A program made the translations under genes and the position numbers. Shown one piece after another: positions 31,698 through 40,591 of a stretch of 64,000 nucleotides of DNA. The DNA comes from Betaproteobacteria bacterium (lineage in GTDB: Bacteria; Pseudomonadota; Gammaproteobacteria; Burkholderiales; SG8-41): contig JAKFUS010000013.1 of NCBI GenBank assembly GCA_021732605.1, positions 44,150 to 108,149 of the forward strand, given 5' to 3'. Under the pieces are notes generated by a model. That model was not told the DNA's origin and searched no databases. It worked only from the letters and a program-made list of their open reading frames with translations. The stretch's first letter is position 1; the number at the start of each line of letters is the position of its first letter.

Positions 31698-32687
31698 CTA
31701 ATCAGCCTTGACGCCGGAAGCCTTGAGCACTTTCTCCCACTTCGCAGACTCGGACTTGATGTACGCCGCGAATTGCTCGGGCGTATTGCCGATGGTGGTC
31801 GCCCCCTGTCCTTCCAGCTGTTTCTGCACATCAGGCAGGCGCGTCACTTTGGCGATCTCGGTATGCAGCCGGGCCACGATGTCACGCGGCGTACCGGTCG
31901 GCACCAGCAGACCGAACCAGGTGCCCGCTTCAAATCCGGGGAAGCCCGACTCGACCATGGTCGGCACTTCCGGCGCCACGTTCTGGCGCTGCAGACTGGT
32001 CACTGCCAATGCGCGCAGGCGGCGATCCCTGACCTGCCCGATCACCGATAGCACGTTGCCGAAAAACACCTGGACCTGTCCGCCGAGCAGGTCGGTGGTC
32101 GCCGGTGCGCTGCCTTTGTACGGCACATGCACCATATCGACCTTCGCCTGGGTCTTGAAAAATTCGGCAGCGAGGTGCGGCAGCGTGCCGTTACCGGTCG
32201 ATGCGTAATTGATGGCACCGGGTTTGGCGCGTGCCAGCGCAATCAGGTCCTTGACTGTCTTCACCGGCATTGAGGGATGCACCACCAGCATGCTCGGCAC
32301 GCTGGCCACCAGTGACACCGGAATAAAATCGCGCTCCACTGAATACGGCGCCTTGCTGTTCATATGCGGAATCACCGTCAGTATCCCGGCCGTCGCCATG
32401 AACAGGGTGTAACCGTCGGGCGCGGCCTTGGCCGCGACTTCGGCACCGACAATACCGCCGGCGCCGGCACGGTTATCGACGATCAACTGCTGGCCCAGGG
32501 CTTCACCCAGCCTGCCGCTCACGGCGCGGGTCACGATATCAACGCCTGCACCCGGCGGAAACGGCACGATCATGCGCAAAGCCTTGTCGGGATACTTCGT
32601 TGCAGTTCCGCTCTGTGCCATTGCAGCAGAGGCGCAGGTCGCCGCCAGGGTGGCCAGGACTGCGGCATGAATAAATGGTGAACGCAT
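31698..32687 (-). CDS. Bug/TctC-family periplasmic solute-binding protein
   Basis: A 329-residue Bug protein. The start at 32687 follows AAGGAGAATC and opens a signal peptide to about AAMAQ (residue 24). The mature protein begins KYPDKALRMIVPFPPGAGVDIVTR; VDNRAGAGGIVGAEVAAKAAPDGYTL and HVPYKGSAPATTDLLGGQVQVFF are typical of the family. It is the first gene of a probable operon with the MmgE/PrpD gene, a common pairing for carboxylate catabolism. The upstream extension to 32789 has no ribosome site. Confidence 0.92.
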   Translation of the reverse strand: MRSPFIHAAVLATLAATCASAAMAQSGTATKYPDKALRMIVPFPPGAGVDIVTRAVSGRLGEALGQQLIVDNRAGAGGIVGAEVAAKAAPDGYTLFMATAGILTVIPHMNSKAPYSVERDFIPVSLVASVPSMLVVHPSMPVKTVKDLIALARAKPGAINYASTGNGTLPHLAAEFFKTQAKVDMVHVPYKGSAPATTDLLGGQVQVFFGNVLSVIGQVRDRRLRALAVTSLQRQNVAPEVPTMVESGFPGFEAGTWFGLLVPTGTPRDIVARLHTEIAKVTRLPDVQKQLEGQGATTIGNTPEQFAAYIKSESAKWEKVLKASGVKAD

Positions 32688-32812
32688 GATTCTCCTTGTA
32701 ATTTTTAGGCGCTCGATAAAACGTAAAGCGGACGCAATTACTGACGCCACTGCGGGCTGATTGTTGGTTTGCTTGCAGTGTCGCAGCAAGCCTCATGGCA
32801 GCATCGACGGGA

Positions 32813-33691
32813 TCAGTAAATCATCTCCGCCGCAGCTTCCTTCGGCAGATCCTTCTCCGCCTCGCCCAACTGCTCGTAAAACGATTCAATGTAGGCCTTG
32901 AAGGTCGTGTCGTGACGCTGCATTTCGATTGCACCGAAATCCACCTGCGGCCGCGGCTGCAGATCAAAGTGGCCGTGTTCGTCGCGACCGCGCAGCAAAC
33001 AGGCCGGCATGCGGCTTTTGCCGACATAACGCGTGCGTGTGGGAATGTAACTCAGGGCGATGCCGATACGCCGCTCATCCAAGCGATTGGGCTGCGACTG
33101 GTGCACGGTGCAGCTATGGTGAAAAGAAAACTGCCCCGGCTTCAGGATCGCGCGAACAATCTGTGTTTGATCAAACCATTCAACGATGATCTGCCCCGCG
33201 GTGTTGACGCTGTTTTTGATCAGTCCGCTTTTTTGCTGCAACTGGCCGCGGATATGGCTGCCGACAGCGAACTCCACCGGACCGGTTTCCGCGGTGACAT
33301 TGCACAGGGCCACCCAAGCCGTGACATGATCATGAGGTCGGAGGCCAAAATAAGTCGAGTCCTGGTGCCAGGCAGCGATACCTTCGCTCTGCGGTTCCTT
33401 GATGAAAAAGCGGCTGGTGTAGAGCAGGATGTCCGGGCCCAGCAGGTCTTCGACGGCATCGAGGATCGCCGGCGTGCGCGCCAGCTCATCGACCCAGCGG
33501 CACATGAAATGAAGATTGCCGCGGAATTTTTTGTCGATCGCCATCAGTGAGCCGCCTAGGTGGGCCTCGGTTTTGCGCAACTCTTCGCGATAACGCACGA
33601 CCTCATCGGCAGTCAGTCCGTCCAGCGGATACAGGTACCCGTTGGCGCGAAAGTCACGGACTTGCGTTGTGCTCAGTTTTTTCAACACCAC
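32813..33691 (-). CDS. Phytanoyl-CoA dioxygenase (PhyH) family protein
   Basis: A 292-residue Fe(II)/2-oxoglutarate dioxygenase. The iron triad is visible: HQD in AAWHQDSTYFG (His109, Asp111) and the distal His in HHSCTVHQS (about His197), with the 2-oxoglutarate-binding Arg in LDERRIGI about ten residues on. The family hydroxylates acyl-CoAs, ectoine or phosphonates; the substrate here is unknown. It is divergent from the MaoC gene across a 187-base gap, which likely carries both promoters. Confidence 0.88.
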   Translation of the reverse strand: MVLKKLSTTQVRDFRANGYLYPLDGLTADEVVRYREELRKTEAHLGGSLMAIDKKFRGNLHFMCRWVDELARTPAILDAVEDLLGPDILLYTSRFFIKEPQSEGIAAWHQDSTYFGLRPHDHVTAWVALCNVTAETGPVEFAVGSHIRGQLQQKSGLIKNSVNTAGQIIVEWFDQTQIVRAILKPGQFSFHHSCTVHQSQPNRLDERRIGIALSYIPTRTRYVGKSRMPACLLRGRDEHGHFDLQPRPQVDFGAIEMQRHDTTFKAYIESFYEQLGEAEKDLPKEAAAEMIY

Positions 33692-33878
33692 CTGCTCTCC
33701 TCCATGCGCAAACTAACCGGCTACAAACCGGGTTCAAGCACAGTCATTCATAATGCGGTCCCGTTTTATGGACTCGATTCAGCATGCTAGTATAGATTAC
33801 ACAAAAACACGCATCCATCACCCCTCATGCGGCAAGCTGCGCAGCAGACGCGAAAGTCAGCACTGCCGGAACACCCTC

Positions 33879-34736
33879 ATGGCCATTGATTATCAAAAAC
33901 TCCTCAACTGGGATATTCCACAAGTTGAACAAACACTGACCCGGCGCGACACCATTCTTTATGCGTTGGGCGTCGGACTGGGTGCCGATCCGGTCGATAC
34001 CAAACAACTGCAGTTCGTCTACGAAGAAAATCTGCAGGCACTGCCGACGATGGCGATCATCCTCGGTTATCCCGGTCCCTGGCATGCCGCAGACGGCACC
34101 GGCGTCACCCGCAGCCATGTCGTGCATGGCGAACAGGGTTTTGTCATCCACAAGCCGCTGCCGGTCGAAGGCGAAATTATCGGCAAGACCCGTGTCACCG
34201 CGGTGCTCGACAAGGGCCGCGACAAGGGCGCGTTGCTGCAGACCGCCTGCGACGTGCGCGAAAAAGCAAGCAGCGATTTGATCTGCACGCTGACCTCCAC
34301 CACCTTCTGCCGCGCCGACGGTGGTTTCGGCGGACCGTCAGGACCAACTCCTGCACCACAAGCCATTCCTGAAACACCGCCACAACTGAGCTGCGATCTG
34401 GCGACACTGCCGCAGGCCGCGTTGATCTACCGCTTGTCCGGCGATTACAACCCTTTGCATGCCGATCCCGCTTACGCGGCAAAGGCTGGTTTCAAAATGC
34501 CGATCCTGCACGGCCGCGCGACCTTCAGTGTGGTCGGCCATGCGCTGGTCAAAACGATATGCGGTTATGACCCTGTCAAACTCAAAAGCATGGCGGGGCG
34601 TTTTTCCTCCCCGGTGTATCCGGGAGAAACCATACGCACCGAAATGTGGGTGGATGGAAAAGTCGTCAGCTTCCGCGCCACTGTGCCGGCGCGCGGCGTC
34701 ACCGTTCTCAATAACGGCCGCGCCGAAATCGCGTAA
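33879..34736 (+). CDS. MaoC-family double hot-dog enoyl-CoA hydratase
   Basis: A 285-residue protein with two hot-dog repeats, like the hydratase-2 domain of peroxisomal multifunctional enzyme 2. The C-terminal hydratase motif is YRLSGDYNPLHADPAYAAKAG followed by MPILHG, with Asp, Asn and His positioned as in R-specific 2-enoyl-CoA hydratases. The start at 33879 matches the family N-terminus (YQKLLNWDIP); the frame extends upstream without coding character. The SDR gene downstream encodes the matching D-hydroxyacyl-CoA dehydrogenase type, so the pair mimics the two halves of MFE-2. Confidence 0.88.
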   Translation: MAIDYQKLLNWDIPQVEQTLTRRDTILYALGVGLGADPVDTKQLQFVYEENLQALPTMAIILGYPGPWHAADGTGVTRSHVVHGEQGFVIHKPLPVEGEIIGKTRVTAVLDKGRDKGALLQTACDVREKASSDLICTLTSTTFCRADGGFGGPSGPTPAPQAIPETPPQLSCDLATLPQAALIYRLSGDYNPLHADPAYAAKAGFKMPILHGRATFSVVGHALVKTICGYDPVKLKSMAGRFSSPVYPGETIRTEMWVDGKVVSFRATVPARGVTVLNNGRAEIA

Positions 34737-34773
34737 GCAGATGGCAACAAAGCAGATGCAATAAAACATTTAA

Positions 34774-34786
34774 AATCAAATACTTA
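34774..34786 (+). promoter_or_regulatory. IHF-consensus site between MaoC and SDR genes
   Basis: AATCAAATACTTA lies within TTTAAAATCAAATACTTATA (34769-34788), identical to 2669-2688. It sits 20 bases before the SDR start. Confidence 0.5.
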
Positions 34787-34805
34787 TAAATATACTGAGG
34801 ATATC

Positions 34806-35729
34806 ATGGCAGATCCGAAAATGATGGAAGGCAAAGTGGTTGTAGTCACCGGCGCAGGTCGTGGCATCGGCGCCGCCATCGCGGTGATGGCCGCAGCACA
34901 CGGCGCAAAAGTGGTGGTCAATGACATCGGCGTCGCCATCGACGGCGCCGGCGGCGACCAGACGCCGGCACAGGATATTGTCAATCAAATCAAACAAGCC
35001 GGCGGTGAGGCCGCGGCCAATTACGACAGCGTCGCCGAATTTGCCAGCGCCGGAAAAATCATCCAGTGCGCGATGGACACTTTTGGCCGCATTGACGGCG
35101 TGGTCAACAACGCCGGCATCCTGCGCGACGTGATTTTCCACAAGATGGCGGAAAGCGACTGGGATGCCGTGGTCAACGTGATGCTCAAGGGCGCCTTCAA
35201 CTGCTCGCGCCACGCCGCAGACCATTTTCGCAAACAGGAGTCCGGCGCGCTGGTGCACATGACCTCGACTTCCGGCCTGATCGGCGCCATGGGTCAGGCC
35301 AACTATGGCGCGGCCAAGCTCGGCATGGTTGCACTGTCGAAATGCATTGCCGTGGACATGGGCCGATTCAATGTCCGCTCGAACTGCATCGCACCGGTGG
35401 CCTGGACGCGCATGACCGCGTCGATCCCGGCCAAGGACCCGGCCACTGCCAAACGCATCGAACAGCGCAAACAGGTCACTGCCGAACACAATGCACCGCT
35501 CGCAGTGTTCCTGCTGAGCGACGCCGCAAAAGACGTTAACGCGCAGGTGTTCTCCACGCGCAAGAACGAGATTTTCCTGATGAGCCAGTCGCGTCCGGTG
35601 CGCGGCATCCATCGCGCCGACGGCTGGACGCCGGAGCGCTGCGCCGAACACATGTATCCGGCGCTGAAGAGTTCGTTCTTTTCATCGACTGAACGTACCG
35701 CCGATGTGTTCCCCTGGGATTCGATCTAA
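34806..35729 (+). CDS. SDR-family D-3-hydroxyacyl-CoA dehydrogenase-like oxidoreductase
   Basis: A 307-residue short-chain dehydrogenase. The cofactor motif TGAGRGIG is at about residues 15-22, NNAGILRD near 100 and the catalytic S...YxxxK in TSTSGLIGAMGQANYGAAK near 150-170. The long insert VNDIGVAIDGAGGDQTPAQD is typical of the MFE-2/HSD17B4 dehydrogenase class. It follows the MaoC hydratase by 69 bases and may oxidise the hydroxyacyl-CoA made by it. The start follows CTGAGGATATC. Confidence 0.9.
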   Translation: MADPKMMEGKVVVVTGAGRGIGAAIAVMAAAHGAKVVVNDIGVAIDGAGGDQTPAQDIVNQIKQAGGEAAANYDSVAEFASAGKIIQCAMDTFGRIDGVVNNAGILRDVIFHKMAESDWDAVVNVMLKGAFNCSRHAADHFRKQESGALVHMTSTSGLIGAMGQANYGAAKLGMVALSKCIAVDMGRFNVRSNCIAPVAWTRMTASIPAKDPATAKRIEQRKQVTAEHNAPLAVFLLSDAAKDVNAQVFSTRKNEIFLMSQSRPVRGIHRADGWTPERCAEHMYPALKSSFFSSTERTADVFPWDSI

Positions 35730-35761
35730 GTCATTGTCCTCCTCATCAGAGGAGGACACCA

Positions 35762-35806
35762 ATACCTCCCCTCGCCCTCCGGGAGAGGGGTCGGGGGTGA
35801 GGGGCT
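35762..35806. repeat. GC-rich REP-like element (CCCTCGCCCTCCGGGAGAGGG type)
   Basis: A hairpin-forming CTCCGGGAG core with pyrimidine and purine arms, the common beta/gammaproteobacterial REP-like motif. It fills the gap between the SDR and enoyl-CoA hydratase genes; related copies lie near the right end of the window. Confidence 0.7.
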
Positions 35807-35809
35807 GAA

Positions 35810-36580
35810 ATGAACGTCCGCCTTGAAAAAAACCAGGGCATCGCCACGCTGACGCTGGACCGGCCAGATCGCCTGAACGCGATGGCGGATGTGATGTGGG
35901 ATGCTCTGTACGAACACATCAACACCATCGCCGCCGACGACAGCATCCGCGCCGTGGTGCTGAAGGGCGAAGGCCGTGCCTTCTGTTCCGGTGGCGATGT
36001 CAGCAACATGGCCAAATCCGACATCGTGTCCGGCCGCGCACGCTCGCAAAAACGCCACCGCACCATCATCGCGCTCTACAACCTGGAAAAACCGGTGATC
36101 GCCGCCACTCGCGGCGCGGTCTACGGCATCGGCAATGCACTGGCGCTGGCCTGCGACCTCATTGTTGCATCCGATACCACCAAGTTCTCGATGGCCTTCA
36201 AAAAAGTCGGCGTGGTGCCCGACGGCGGTGCGATATTTTTCCTGGTACAGCGCCTCGGCATGTCCCAGGCCAAGGAACTGGTCTACACCGCGCGCGCCTG
36301 TGGCGCTGAAGAGGCGAAAAGTCTGGGCCTGGTATCGCGCGTGGTGCCTGATGCCGAACTCGAAACCGCAGCACAGGCACTGGCCACTGAATTCGCCGAA
36401 TCGGCGACCTACGCGCTGGCACTGACGAAAAAAATGTTCCAGTCGATGGCCGTACCGACCCTGGAACAACTCTGCGAAATGGAAACTCTCGCTTCCGGCA
36501 TCGTGCGCCTGACCCACGACCACCATGAAGGAGTCGCGGCATTCAAGGAAAAACGACCACCCAAGTTTTTGGGTAAATGA
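35810..36580 (+). CDS. Enoyl-CoA hydratase/isomerase family protein (copy 1)
   Basis: A 256-residue crotonase-fold enzyme. Seen: LTLDRPDRLNAM, the oxyanion-hole segment GRAFCSGGDVSNM and VVPDGGAIFFL, whose Asp in place of the usual hydratase Gly-Ala pair resembles PaaG-type isomerases. The two catalytic Glu of classical hydratases are not evident at their usual positions, so isomerase activity is more likely than hydration. The stop overlaps the MFS start as ATGA. A same-length paralogue lies at 58152-58922. Confidence 0.88.
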   Translation: MNVRLEKNQGIATLTLDRPDRLNAMADVMWDALYEHINTIAADDSIRAVVLKGEGRAFCSGGDVSNMAKSDIVSGRARSQKRHRTIIALYNLEKPVIAATRGAVYGIGNALALACDLIVASDTTKFSMAFKKVGVVPDGGAIFFLVQRLGMSQAKELVYTARACGAEEAKSLGLVSRVVPDAELETAAQALATEFAESATYALALTKKMFQSMAVPTLEQLCEMETLASGIVRLTHDHHEGVAAFKEKRPPKFLGK

Positions 36581-37881
36581 GTTTCTCGGCAAATAAGCCG
36601 GGCACATCCATCGTGGCTCCGGCACAGCACGGCACTGATACCTCCTGGCTGCTCTGGCTCTGCGCGAGCCGCACCAGTTTCGCGCTGATGTTCACTGCCT
36701 ATGCCGCAGCCATTCCGCTGCTCAAACCCGAATGGGGCATGAGCGCCGGAGAAGCCGGACTGATCCAGTCGGCCTGGCACGGCGGCTACCTGTTCTCACT
36801 GGTCGCTGTCGGCTTCCTCGCCGACCGCTACGGCGCCAAACGCGTATTCCTGTTCTCCAGCATCGCTTCCAGCATCAGTGCGATGGTGTTCGCGCTGTTT
36901 GCCGAAAGTTTCCTCACCGGTGCCATTCTCTACGGCCTGACCGGGCTGTTCTCCGGTGGTTCGTACACACCCGGCCTGACGCTGATCGCCGAACGGTTCC
37001 AGTCCGCCGGCCGCGGCCGTGCAATGGGTTTTTACCTCGCCGCCGCCTCCGGCGGTTACGCGCTGGCACTGGTCATCACCGGTGCGCTGACGCCGTTCAT
37101 CGGCTGGCGCGGCGCTTTCATCGTCAACGCCGCCGGGCCGGTGCTGGGCACGCTGCTCGCCTTATATGCCTTGCGTGCCACGCCGAACGTGATCCATCCG
37201 CGCAGCGCGGAACAGGCCACCGAAAAACCGGTGGCGATGATCCTCAACAACAAACCGGCGATGCTGGTGACCTGGGCCTATACCTTCCATTCCTGGGAAA
37301 TGCTCGGCATGAAAGCCTGGATGCCGGCCTTCCTGTCGGCGGCAGCCGCTTATTCCACCGGCAGCAATGCCACCGCATCCGCAAGCCTCGGTGCGGGACT
37401 CGCCGCCATCGCCTATATCGGCAGCATGGGCGGCAGCGTCACCGGCGGCTGGTTGTCGGATCGCATGGGGCGCACCTGGACCATGTTGGTATTGGCGACC
37501 ACCAGCGCCACTTGCTCATTGGCGCTGGGCTGGCTTATCGGGCTGCCGTTGTGGCTGCTGGTGATGATCTGCGCGTTCTACAGCTTCACCGCCGTCGGCG
37601 ACTCATCAGTTTTTTCGACGGCGGTCACCGAACTGGTACCACCACGCCATATCGGCGCCGCTTATTCAGTACGTTCAGTGCTTGGCTTCGGCGCCGGCGC
37701 CATTGCACCCTGGGTGTTCGGACTGGTGCTCGACGCTGCAGGCGCAGCTGAAGCCTCTCCCGTTGTTACCTGGGGCCTCGCCTGGTGTTCGCTGGGTGTG
37801 ATTGCCCTGTTCAGCCCGGTGGCGACCTGGCGCTTGCGCCGCATGCCCGAGGCCACGCAAATGGCCAACGGAAAACGTTAA
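36577..37881 (+). CDS. MFS transporter
   Basis: A 434-residue major facilitator with about twelve membrane helices. The loop 2-3 signature is recognisable as GFLADRYGAKRVF, and its repeat in the second half as GWLSDRMGRTWTM. The family exports or imports small solutes by proton exchange; the substrate is not predictable from sequence. The ATG overlaps the enoyl-CoA hydratase stop, so it belongs to the same transcription unit and may carry the substrate or product of that pathway. Confidence 0.9.
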   Translation: MSFSANKPGTSIVAPAQHGTDTSWLLWLCASRTSFALMFTAYAAAIPLLKPEWGMSAGEAGLIQSAWHGGYLFSLVAVGFLADRYGAKRVFLFSSIASSISAMVFALFAESFLTGAILYGLTGLFSGGSYTPGLTLIAERFQSAGRGRAMGFYLAAASGGYALALVITGALTPFIGWRGAFIVNAAGPVLGTLLALYALRATPNVIHPRSAEQATEKPVAMILNNKPAMLVTWAYTFHSWEMLGMKAWMPAFLSAAAAYSTGSNATASASLGAGLAAIAYIGSMGGSVTGGWLSDRMGRTWTMLVLATTSATCSLALGWLIGLPLWLLVMICAFYSFTAVGDSSVFSTAVTELVPPRHIGAAYSVRSVLGFGAGAIAPWVFGLVLDAAGAAEASPVVTWGLAWCSLGVIALFSPVATWRLRRMPEATQMANGKR

Positions 37882-37911
37882 ACTCCCCACTCTTCGCCGA
37901 CCGGAACTCTC

Positions 37912-39048
37912 ATGAAAATCACCAAACTCGAAATCCACATCCTGCGCGCGCCGGACGAAGGCCTGCGTCCGTACTGGGTCAGCAACTTCATCGTGCCCAA
38001 GGCCAATGAAATCCTCGTGCGCATGTTTACTGACGAAGGCATCGAGGGCATCGGCATTGCCACCAGCTACACGCCGATCGAGGCCGCAATCAAGGCGTTC
38101 AAGACCGGCATCTCCGACTACATCATCGGCGAGGATCCACTGGCACCGGAAAAACTGCATGACCGGATTTTCTGGCTGACCGCGAAAAAAGTCGCTTCCG
38201 AAAAAGGCTGGACCCGCGAGGCCATCGTACGCATCGCCGCGGCCATCGACATCGCCGCCTGGGATGTCATCGGCAAAGCCGCCAAGCTGCCGCTCTACCG
38301 CCTGTTCGGTGGCTTCCGCAGTGAAATCCCCTGCTACGTGACCTGCGCCTATTACCGCGACGGCAAGGACATGGCGGAACTGAAGGACGAAATGCAGATG
38401 CTGAAGGCACAGGGCCATCAGGGCTTCAAGGCCAAGGTCGGCGGTGTCTCATTGAAGGAAGACATGAAACGGCTGGAGCTGATCCGCGACATCATCGGTC
38501 CCGACAAGGACATGATGGTCGACTGCAACCGCGCCTGGGACCTGCCAACTGCGATCACTGCAGCGCGTGAAATGCTGCCGTTGAACCCGCGCTGGCTTGA
38601 AGAACCGGTGCGCTGGGCGGACGACCACCGCGAACTGATCAAACTCGCGCAGCAGACCAACATCCCGCTGTCCGCCGGCGAAAGCGAACTGACCGCCTAC
38701 GGCTGCCGCGACCTCGTTGAAGACGGCGCGATCCAGATCCTGCAGTTCGACTGCACGATGATGGGCGGCTTCACCACCGGTCGCAAACTCGCAGCACTGT
38801 GTGAACTGAACCAGGTGCAGGTTGCCCCGCACCACGACTGCTTCATCCACGCCCACATCGTCGCCGGCAGCCCCGCCGGCTGCATCGTCGAATCCTTCAC
38901 CGATCCCGAGCGCGACCCGCTGCAGGCGGAGCTGTTCGAGGATCCGCCGAAAATCGCCAACGGCATGCTGCACCTGAAGGAACAGCCGGGTCTCGGCCTG
39001 ACGCTGTCACCGGCAGCACTGAAGAAGTTTGGAGAAAGAGTTCTCTAA
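37912..39048 (+). CDS. Enolase-superfamily mandelate racemase/muconate lactonizing-type enzyme
   Basis: A 378-residue enolase-superfamily enzyme. Seen: the catalytic KxK in FKAKVGG (about residue 180), metal ligands in MMVDCNRAWDL and RWLEEPVRW, SAGESELTAYGCRDLV and the VAPHHDCFIHAHIV histidine segment. It abstracts a proton alpha to a carboxylate; acid-sugar dehydration or racemisation is likely, but the specific subgroup cannot be told. It follows the MFS gene by 30 bases with GGAACTCTC before the ATG, suggesting that the transporter supplies its substrate. Confidence 0.9.
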   Translation: MKITKLEIHILRAPDEGLRPYWVSNFIVPKANEILVRMFTDEGIEGIGIATSYTPIEAAIKAFKTGISDYIIGEDPLAPEKLHDRIFWLTAKKVASEKGWTREAIVRIAAAIDIAAWDVIGKAAKLPLYRLFGGFRSEIPCYVTCAYYRDGKDMAELKDEMQMLKAQGHQGFKAKVGGVSLKEDMKRLELIRDIIGPDKDMMVDCNRAWDLPTAITAAREMLPLNPRWLEEPVRWADDHRELIKLAQQTNIPLSAGESELTAYGCRDLVEDGAIQILQFDCTMMGGFTTGRKLAALCELNQVQVAPHHDCFIHAHIVAGSPAGCIVESFTDPERDPLQAELFEDPPKIANGMLHLKEQPGLGLTLSPAALKKFGERVL

Positions 39049-39060
39049 GCCGCGCTCCGC

Positions 39061-39720
39061 TCAACCCAGCGGAGACGTCCGGCCGACCATTTTCTCCAGC
39101 TCCGCAAGCTCGGCATTGGTGTGATTCACCACCGGTGCTTTGACGATCGAACGGCCGGAATCCACCTTGCCGTAAATGAAATGGGCCGCGTGATTTTTGG
39201 TTTTGACGTTGAGGCGTGATTGGTAAGTCACGCATTCAAGGTCCACTTCTCCGTAACAGGTGCAAAAATAACTCACGATCGAACTCGCCTCGACATAGAT
39301 ACCGGTGCCGCGGATACCTGCGGTCAACGTAGCCGTGCGTATCGTGCGCTCAGTCCCTTTGCCAAATACCCCCAGCAGCCCACCTGTCAGCACCCGCAGT
39401 CCTGAGATCAAAACGCTGCCGTCAATCTTCAACGAGGTGAGCGGGCGCAGCATGAATGCGTCCTGGCCTACGGCAAAAGTAACCCTGGTTTCGGGTCCGG
39501 TCAGCACGCTGTCGCCCGGCTTGATTGTGGCGCCCGGAGGAGCGCGAAATCCGTTGACATACAGCTCTCCAATCACTTCTCCCAGCTGGGCCGCCGCTGT
39601 CGCTGCCGGAAACGCCAGTAAAGCCCCGCTGCCCGCCGCCTTGAACAGAAAATCGCGCCTGCCGGGCCGCCGAACCGGATCCTGATCGTAATCCTCGCAC
39701 TGATGCACTTTGCATGACAT
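39061..39720 (-). CDS. Tat-exported FecR-domain protein
   Basis: A 219-residue protein with a twin-arginine signal (GRRDFLFKAAGSGALLAFPAA, residues 20-40) and a FecR-like domain: GELYVNGFRAPPGATIKPGDSVLTG, AVGQDAFMLRPLTSLKI, and TATLTAGIRGTGIYVE. Classical FecR spans the membrane and controls an ECF sigma factor; this protein has no membrane helix other than the signal and no sigma-factor gene beside it, so it is more likely a periplasmic or surface FecR-fold protein. Two cysteines (YFCTCYG) may bind metal or form a disulfide. Confidence 0.8.
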   Translation of the reverse strand: MSCKVHQCEDYDQDPVRRPGRRDFLFKAAGSGALLAFPAATAAAQLGEVIGELYVNGFRAPPGATIKPGDSVLTGPETRVTFAVGQDAFMLRPLTSLKIDGSVLISGLRVLTGGLLGVFGKGTERTIRTATLTAGIRGTGIYVEASSIVSYFCTCYGEVDLECVTYQSRLNVKTKNHAAHFIYGKVDSGRSIVKAPVVNHTNAELAELEKMVGRTSPLG

Positions 39721-39829
39721 GTTTTACTCCTGTTTGACGATTAGTCGCGTCGGGAAAAAATCCTTACATCCCCGTCCGGCCCAGTGCAGGTCCGGGTAAA
39801 CTCCTTTTTCCCAAACTACAATCCCCGCC

Positions 39830-40531
39830 ATGTTCAATCCCGTACCCGAAGAACTGCTCACCAAACTGTTGAAGTCCTGGCATTTTCTCTACAGCCGCGG
39901 CTTCATCGAAGGGTTTGGTCACATCAGCGCCCGCCTGCCCGACGATCCCGAACTGTTCCTGCTGCCGCGCCATTCGCTGGGGCCGCGCGCCAATCCCGAG
40001 GATTTCCTGATCATCGATATGAAAGGACGGATCGTTTCCGGCAAGGGCGCCATTCCCGGCGAATATCCACTGCACCTCGAAATCCTGCGCGCGCGCCCGG
40101 ACATCAACAGCATTTTCCATTACCACGGCCTGCATTCGACCGCGTTCAGCACCAGCGAACACCAGCTACGTGCGATTCACCTGATGGGCACGCTGTTTCA
40201 TGACGGCATCCCCACCTACAACGATCCGCGGCTGGTCAGCAATCCCGACCGCGGCAGCGCTCTGGCCAAAGCACTGGGCACACACCGCGCCGTGCTGCTG
40301 CGTGCGCATGGCGCCGCGATCACCGGCGCGGATATCGAGGAATGTGTCGGCGGCACTTTCCTGTTCGAAGAAAATGCCCGGCGCGCGCATACCGCTGCGA
40401 GCATGGGTAAACCGATCTGGATTGAAGAAAAACTCGCGGCCGATGCCGGCGGTGAACTGCTGAAAAGCCGCGGTCCCTTCAAGCGGGTGTGGGCGCTGGT
40501 GGAAAGCGACAGCGAGCAGATGCACAAATAG
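39830..40531 (+). CDS. Class II aldolase/adducin family protein
   Basis: A 233-residue class II aldolase fold protein. Metal-binding histidines are visible in SIFHYHGLHSTAF and in the later RAHGAAITG, with GFGHISARLP near residue 28-37 and PGEYPLHLEILRARPD. Members include fuculose-phosphate and ribulose-phosphate aldolases and decarboxylases such as HpcH-unrelated DHB decarboxylase types. The substrate is not assigned. It is followed after 60 bases by a Bug protein gene on the same strand, suggesting a shared operon. Confidence 0.85.
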   Translation: MFNPVPEELLTKLLKSWHFLYSRGFIEGFGHISARLPDDPELFLLPRHSLGPRANPEDFLIIDMKGRIVSGKGAIPGEYPLHLEILRARPDINSIFHYHGLHSTAFSTSEHQLRAIHLMGTLFHDGIPTYNDPRLVSNPDRGSALAKALGTHRAVLLRAHGAAITGADIEECVGGTFLFEENARRAHTAASMGKPIWIEEKLAADAGGELLKSRGPFKRVWALVESDSEQMHK

Positions 40532-40591
40532 CCGCGGTTCCAAATCTCAGAAAAAAAGCATTCAATCGCAGCAAACCGCAGGAGAAATACC

